Shown here piece by piece: positions 60,809 to 64,000 of a stretch of 64,000 nucleotides of DNA. The translations under genes and the position numbers were made by a program. Location: the NCBI RefSeq assembly GCF_017498545.1, contig NZ_CP071793.1:4303001-4367000 (forward strand). The letters run 5' to 3'. Numbering within the stretch: position 1 is the first letter of the stretch; every line of letters starts with the position of its first letter. This DNA comes from Sulfidibacter corallicola (GTDB lineage: Bacteria > Acidobacteriota > Holophagae > Acanthopleuribacterales > Acanthopleuribacteraceae). The notes beneath the pieces were generated by a model. It was not told where the DNA came from. It did not search any database and was given only the letters and a program-made list of their open reading frames with translations.

Positions 60809-63800
60809 TTGATTTCTGACGGAGGCATGACCCCCATGAACCTCGTTTTACACGCTTTTCCGGCTTTTGGGAAAAGTCGACCGGTTTGGATTGGATTGTT
60901 GCTGATCTGTTGCTTGGCAACGACCGGATACGCCGCCAACTACGCGGACGAACGCGTGGCCGAGCTCGCCGAACGGGCCCGGAGCGCGGCCCCCCAAGCC
61001 GACCCCCTGCGAACGTTGCTGCTCGCCGAGGAACTTTACTTCATGGGTCATGAAACCGGTGACCAGGACAAGCTGGCCGAAACGCTGGTCCACCTCTACG
61101 AACACACCGAGCACCAGGAATTGCGCGCCGAGATGGGCTATTTTTTGACCCAACAGTACCGCCAGACGCGCCAGCCGGAAAAAATCGAGAAGCTGATCAA
61201 AGAATTGGGCTACGTGAACGAGTGGCAGCTTTTGGGTCCCTTGGCCACCTCGGCCGACATCACCCCACACGAACTGATCGATGACGCCGAAACCAAGGGC
61301 TTGGAGCGCTCGGTCTCCTGGATCGAAGGCCGCGCCTACGGCGACGACGATTACTGGCACGAGGGCCTGGGCCACTACGGCTACTTCAGCACCAACCAGG
61401 CCGTGTACCCGAACCAGTTGGCCGGGGTGCTGGCCACCACCTGGTTCTACCTGCCCAAAAAGGGTCATGTGCGTTTGGGCCTGGGTTGGCAGACCAAGGC
61501 GCGCGCCTGGGTCAACCGCACCCAGGTATTCGACAGCACCTATGAAAACGATACCGCCTCGCCCGATCAGGCGGTGGTCACCATGAAGCTGCGCCGCGGC
61601 TGGCACCGGCTCAGCCTGTTCGTGGCTTCCGGCTCGGAGGAACCGAACCTGGGATTCTTCGTGCGCCTGACCGACGTGGACGGCCACCCGCTCGAATGTC
61701 AGGCCGATCGCGGCAAGTCCACGCCCCGCCGCAAACCCAAGATCCAAAGCAACGGCGAAACGGCCCTGGCCGACCTGGCCAAGACGGTGTCGCCCTACGC
61801 CCTCGCGAGCGTGCTGATGATCAAGGAACAGTCGCGGCACCCCCAATACGGCAATCTGCGCGAACTGTTCGGCCGGGCCTACGCGGAAGCCCCCAGCCGG
61901 ATCCTGGTCGAAAAACTGTTGTCATTGACCGAAGAGCCCAACGAGCGCTGGAAATACCTCAGCGACTTTCTGGCCTCGCTCGGCGAGCCCGCATCGGACC
62001 CCTACGCCGCGGCCTGGACCCTGACCCAGCTCGGCCAAGTGGCCATCGGCCAGGATCGCTATTGGGAAGCCCGCCAATACGCCCAGAAGGCCTTGAAGGT
62101 CTTCCCCGACTATTGGCCGGCCACGGTCCTGGAGAACAACGCGCTTTCGGCACTGGGCCTGGAGGGCCTGGCCCTGCGCCGCACGCTGGAACTCTTGGAA
62201 AAGTACCCCGACGTGCCCTGGCTGATGATGGACCTCGCCGATCTCTACAACGAAATGTCCTTTCTCTCCGAAAGCGAAGCCATGGTGGACCGCGTGTTGG
62301 CCATCCGCTTCGGCAGCCGCAAGTTCTCCAACGCCAAGATCCGCCTGCTCAAACAGCGCGGCGATTTGGAAGGCCTCGAGCGGTTCTATCACGATGTCCT
62401 GCGCGACGGCCCCTACTCGGTCACCGCGGCCATCACCTTCGCGGACTTCCTGACCGGGAACCGACGTTACGAGGAAGCCTACCAACTGCTGGATCACTAT
62501 CTCGACCAAGTCCCCCAGAACCCCGATCTGCTGCAGGCCATGGGCGAAATGAAACTGCGCGGTGGTGCACCCGACGCCCTCACCTACCTGGAGCAGGCAC
62601 TGGCTTTGCGCCCGCAGAACCCGGGGCTCGAGAACCTGATCCGCCTCAGCAAGGACGAGGCCCAGGCGTTTTACAAACCCTACCTCCTGCAGGAACCGCC
62701 GGATGTGGATCCCCTGGAAGTCAGCTCGGTCGTCATCAACTTCGACAACAAGGTGCGCAAGGTCGCCCCCAGCGGTCAGTCGTCGCTCTACCACCAGTTG
62801 GAGTGGGAGATCGTGAGCGAGCGCGGCATCCAGGAACTGACCGGCTATTCGTTCAGCTACGCGCCCTTGCGCGAAAAAGCGGAAATCGTGAAGGCCGAGA
62901 TCATCCGCGGCGATCAGACGATCCTGATCACCAAGACCGGACGCAGCCGCATCAGCGATCCCCAGTACCGCATGTACTACGACCTGGTCGCCTACCAGAT
63001 CCGCTTTCCCTCGCTTCAAGTCGGCGATCGCGTTCGCGTCGAATACCGCGTGGACGACATCCACAGCACCAACATCTTCGGCGATTACTTCGGCGACCTG
63101 CAGTACTTCTCCAACGGCTATCCCTCCAAGCGCATCGCCTATACCCTGATCCTACCCAAGGACCGCAAGATCTACACGCACGTCGAAAAGATGCAGCCGG
63201 AACACGAGGTGCTGGAGCTGGGCAACAACCGCGTCTATCGCTGGATTCAGGACCAGGTATCGCCCTACGAAACCGAGAGCCGGATGCCGGGCCTCCAGGC
63301 CTACCTGCCCTATATCGGCGTCTCGACCTTCGCCGATTGGCAGGACATGGCCAAGTGGTACGCCGAGCTGATCAAAAACCAGTTGGAACTGAATCACGAG
63401 AGCAAGGAAATCGTGGCCGACCTGGTCGAAGGCGTCACGGATCGCCTGGAAATCGTCAAACGCATCCACGAATACGTGGTCTCCAACACCCGTTACGTGG
63501 CGCTGGAATTCGGCATCCACGGCTACAAGCCCTACGGCGTGAACCAAGTCTGCTCGCGCCAGTTCGGAGACTGTAAGGACAAGGCCAGCCTGATGATCGC
63601 GATGATGCGCGAAGCCGGGATCGAGGCCAACGTGGTGATCGTGCGCACCAGCGACAAAGGCGACATCCACCCCTCGCCGGCCATGCTCTCCTATTTCAAC
63701 CACGCCATCGCCCACGTGCCCGAATTCAACCTGTTCCTCGACGGCACGGCCGAGTTCAGCGGGATCGACGAACTACCCGAAATGGATCAGGACGCGCTGG

Positions 63801-64000
63801 TGCTGATCGTCGATCGCGAGGGCAACGGCGAGTTGACGCGCATTCCGCGCCAGGACAACACCCGCACCGACTACCATCTGGTCCTCAACGTGGCCCCGGA
63901 CGGCCAGGCCCAAATCGAAGGGGAGCTGCGTTACTCCGGCGTGGTGACGCCGGACGTGCGCCAGTACCTGAGCATCGAGACCAAGCTGAACCAGAACCTC
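60809..64000 (+). CDS. Secreted TPR / DUF3857 / transglutaminase-like protein (cut by window edge)
   Basis: At least 1064 residues. Start TTG 60809, with AGGAGG 6 bases upstream; ATG 60836 (GGAGG 10 bases upstream) is nearly as good. A signal peptide (VWIGLLLICCLATTGYA) follows. Then a TPR-like helical region with sandwiched beta segments (about 30-600), a DUF3857 domain (about 640-830, with SSVVINFDNKVRKV and LQVGDRVRVEYRVDD) and a transglutaminase-like core. The core has a visible triad: Cys in FGDCKDKA, His in FNHAIAHV and Asp in LFLDGTAEF. Probably periplasmic or outer-surface. No partner genes visible before the edge. Confidence 0.88.
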   Translation, partial: MISDGGMTPMNLVLHAFPAFGKSRPVWIGLLLICCLATTGYAANYADERVAELAERARSAAPQADPLRTLLLAEELYFMGHETGDQDKLAETLVHLYEHTEHQELRAEMGYFLTQQYRQTRQPEKIEKLIKELGYVNEWQLLGPLATSADITPHELIDDAETKGLERSVSWIEGRAYGDDDYWHEGLGHYGYFSTNQAVYPNQLAGVLATTWFYLPKKGHVRLGLGWQTKARAWVNRTQVFDSTYENDTASPDQAVVTMKLRRGWHRLSLFVASGSEEPNLGFFVRLTDVDGHPLECQADRGKSTPRRKPKIQSNGETALADLAKTVSPYALASVLMIKEQSRHPQYGNLRELFGRAYAEAPSRILVEKLLSLTEEPNERWKYLSDFLASLGEPASDPYAAAWTLTQLGQVAIGQDRYWEARQYAQKALKVFPDYWPATVLENNALSALGLEGLALRRTLELLEKYPDVPWLMMDLADLYNEMSFLSESEAMVDRVLAIRFGSRKFSNAKIRLLKQRGDLEGLERFYHDVLRDGPYSVTAAITFADFLTGNRRYEEAYQLLDHYLDQVPQNPDLLQAMGEMKLRGGAPDALTYLEQALALRPQNPGLENLIRLSKDEAQAFYKPYLLQEPPDVDPLEVSSVVINFDNKVRKVAPSGQSSLYHQLEWEIVSERGIQELTGYSFSYAPLREKAEIVKAEIIRGDQTILITKTGRSRISDPQYRMYYDLVAYQIRFPSLQVGDRVRVEYRVDDIHSTNIFGDYFGDLQYFSNGYPSKRIAYTLILPKDRKIYTHVEKMQPEHEVLELGNNRVYRWIQDQVSPYETESRMPGLQAYLPYIGVSTFADWQDMAKWYAELIKNQLELNHESKEIVADLVEGVTDRLEIVKRIHEYVVSNTRYVALEFGIHGYKPYGVNQVCSRQFGDCKDKASLMIAMMREAGIEANVVIVRTSDKGDIHPSPAMLSYFNHAIAHVPEFNLFLDGTAEFSGIDELPEMDQDALVLIVDREGNGELTRIPRQDNTRTDYHLVLNVAPDGQAQIEGELRYSGVVTPDVRQYLSIETKLNQNL

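Overview
GC-rich, Gram-negative chromosomal DNA with normal coding density. It carries SecDF-YajC, a type II secretion system (T2SS), a type VI secretion system (T6SS), a TonB-dependent receptor, and a flagellar chaperone behind a sigma-28-like promoter. Protein styles (PilM/PilN-type GspL, two TssC paralogues, DUF3857 transglutaminase protein) would fit Acidobacteriota (Holophagae-like) or a deltaproteobacterial-type lineage. This placement is a guess from gene content, with no marker gene to confirm it.

Layout: (1) 1-4.8 kb, minus: tgt-yajC-secD-secF, with secF cut by the left edge. (2) 5.1-6.9 kb: lone fliS with its own promoter and terminator, convergent with a lone wecE-like sugar aminotransferase. 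(3) 7.5-19.7 kb: T2SS operon gspEFGHIJKLMD, with no gspC or prepilin peptidase seen, closed by a bidirectional terminator. (4) 19.7-23.6 kb: an unknown protein, an O-antigen ligase-like membrane protein, and pyrF. (5) 24.7-48.3 kb: T6SS in two divergent arms. The minus arm is tssB, tssC, tssF, tssG, tssE, a second tssC, clpV, a sigma-54 activator and a TssB-TssC-like fusion. The plus arm is tssJ, tssK, tssL, tssM, tagF, tssA. Hcp, VgrG and PAAR are not in the window. (6) 49.4-51.9 kb: PhoB/PhoR-type two-component pair. (7) 52.6-54.9 kb: btuB-like receptor under a cobalamin riboswitch. (8) 55-58.7 kb: small unknown gene, tmk, holB, VOC protein, rnhB. (9) 60.8 kb to the right edge: large secreted TPR/DUF3857/transglutaminase-like protein, incomplete.

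The most unusual material is non-coding. Four intergenic clusters (A 23.6-24.6, B 48.4-48.8, C 52.0-52.5, D 58.8-60.1 kb) are built from one repeat unit. Its hallmark is a 19-nt hairpin (8-bp stem, 3-nt loop GCC or GCT) between fixed flanks, GTAG on the left and a TTCGAAG box on the right. The stem sequence changes between copies while pairing is kept. In every cluster the left copies point right and the right copies point left. Clusters B and C also share an approximately 300-nt core with compensated helices. This looks like a family of small mobile or structured-RNA elements that I do not recognise.
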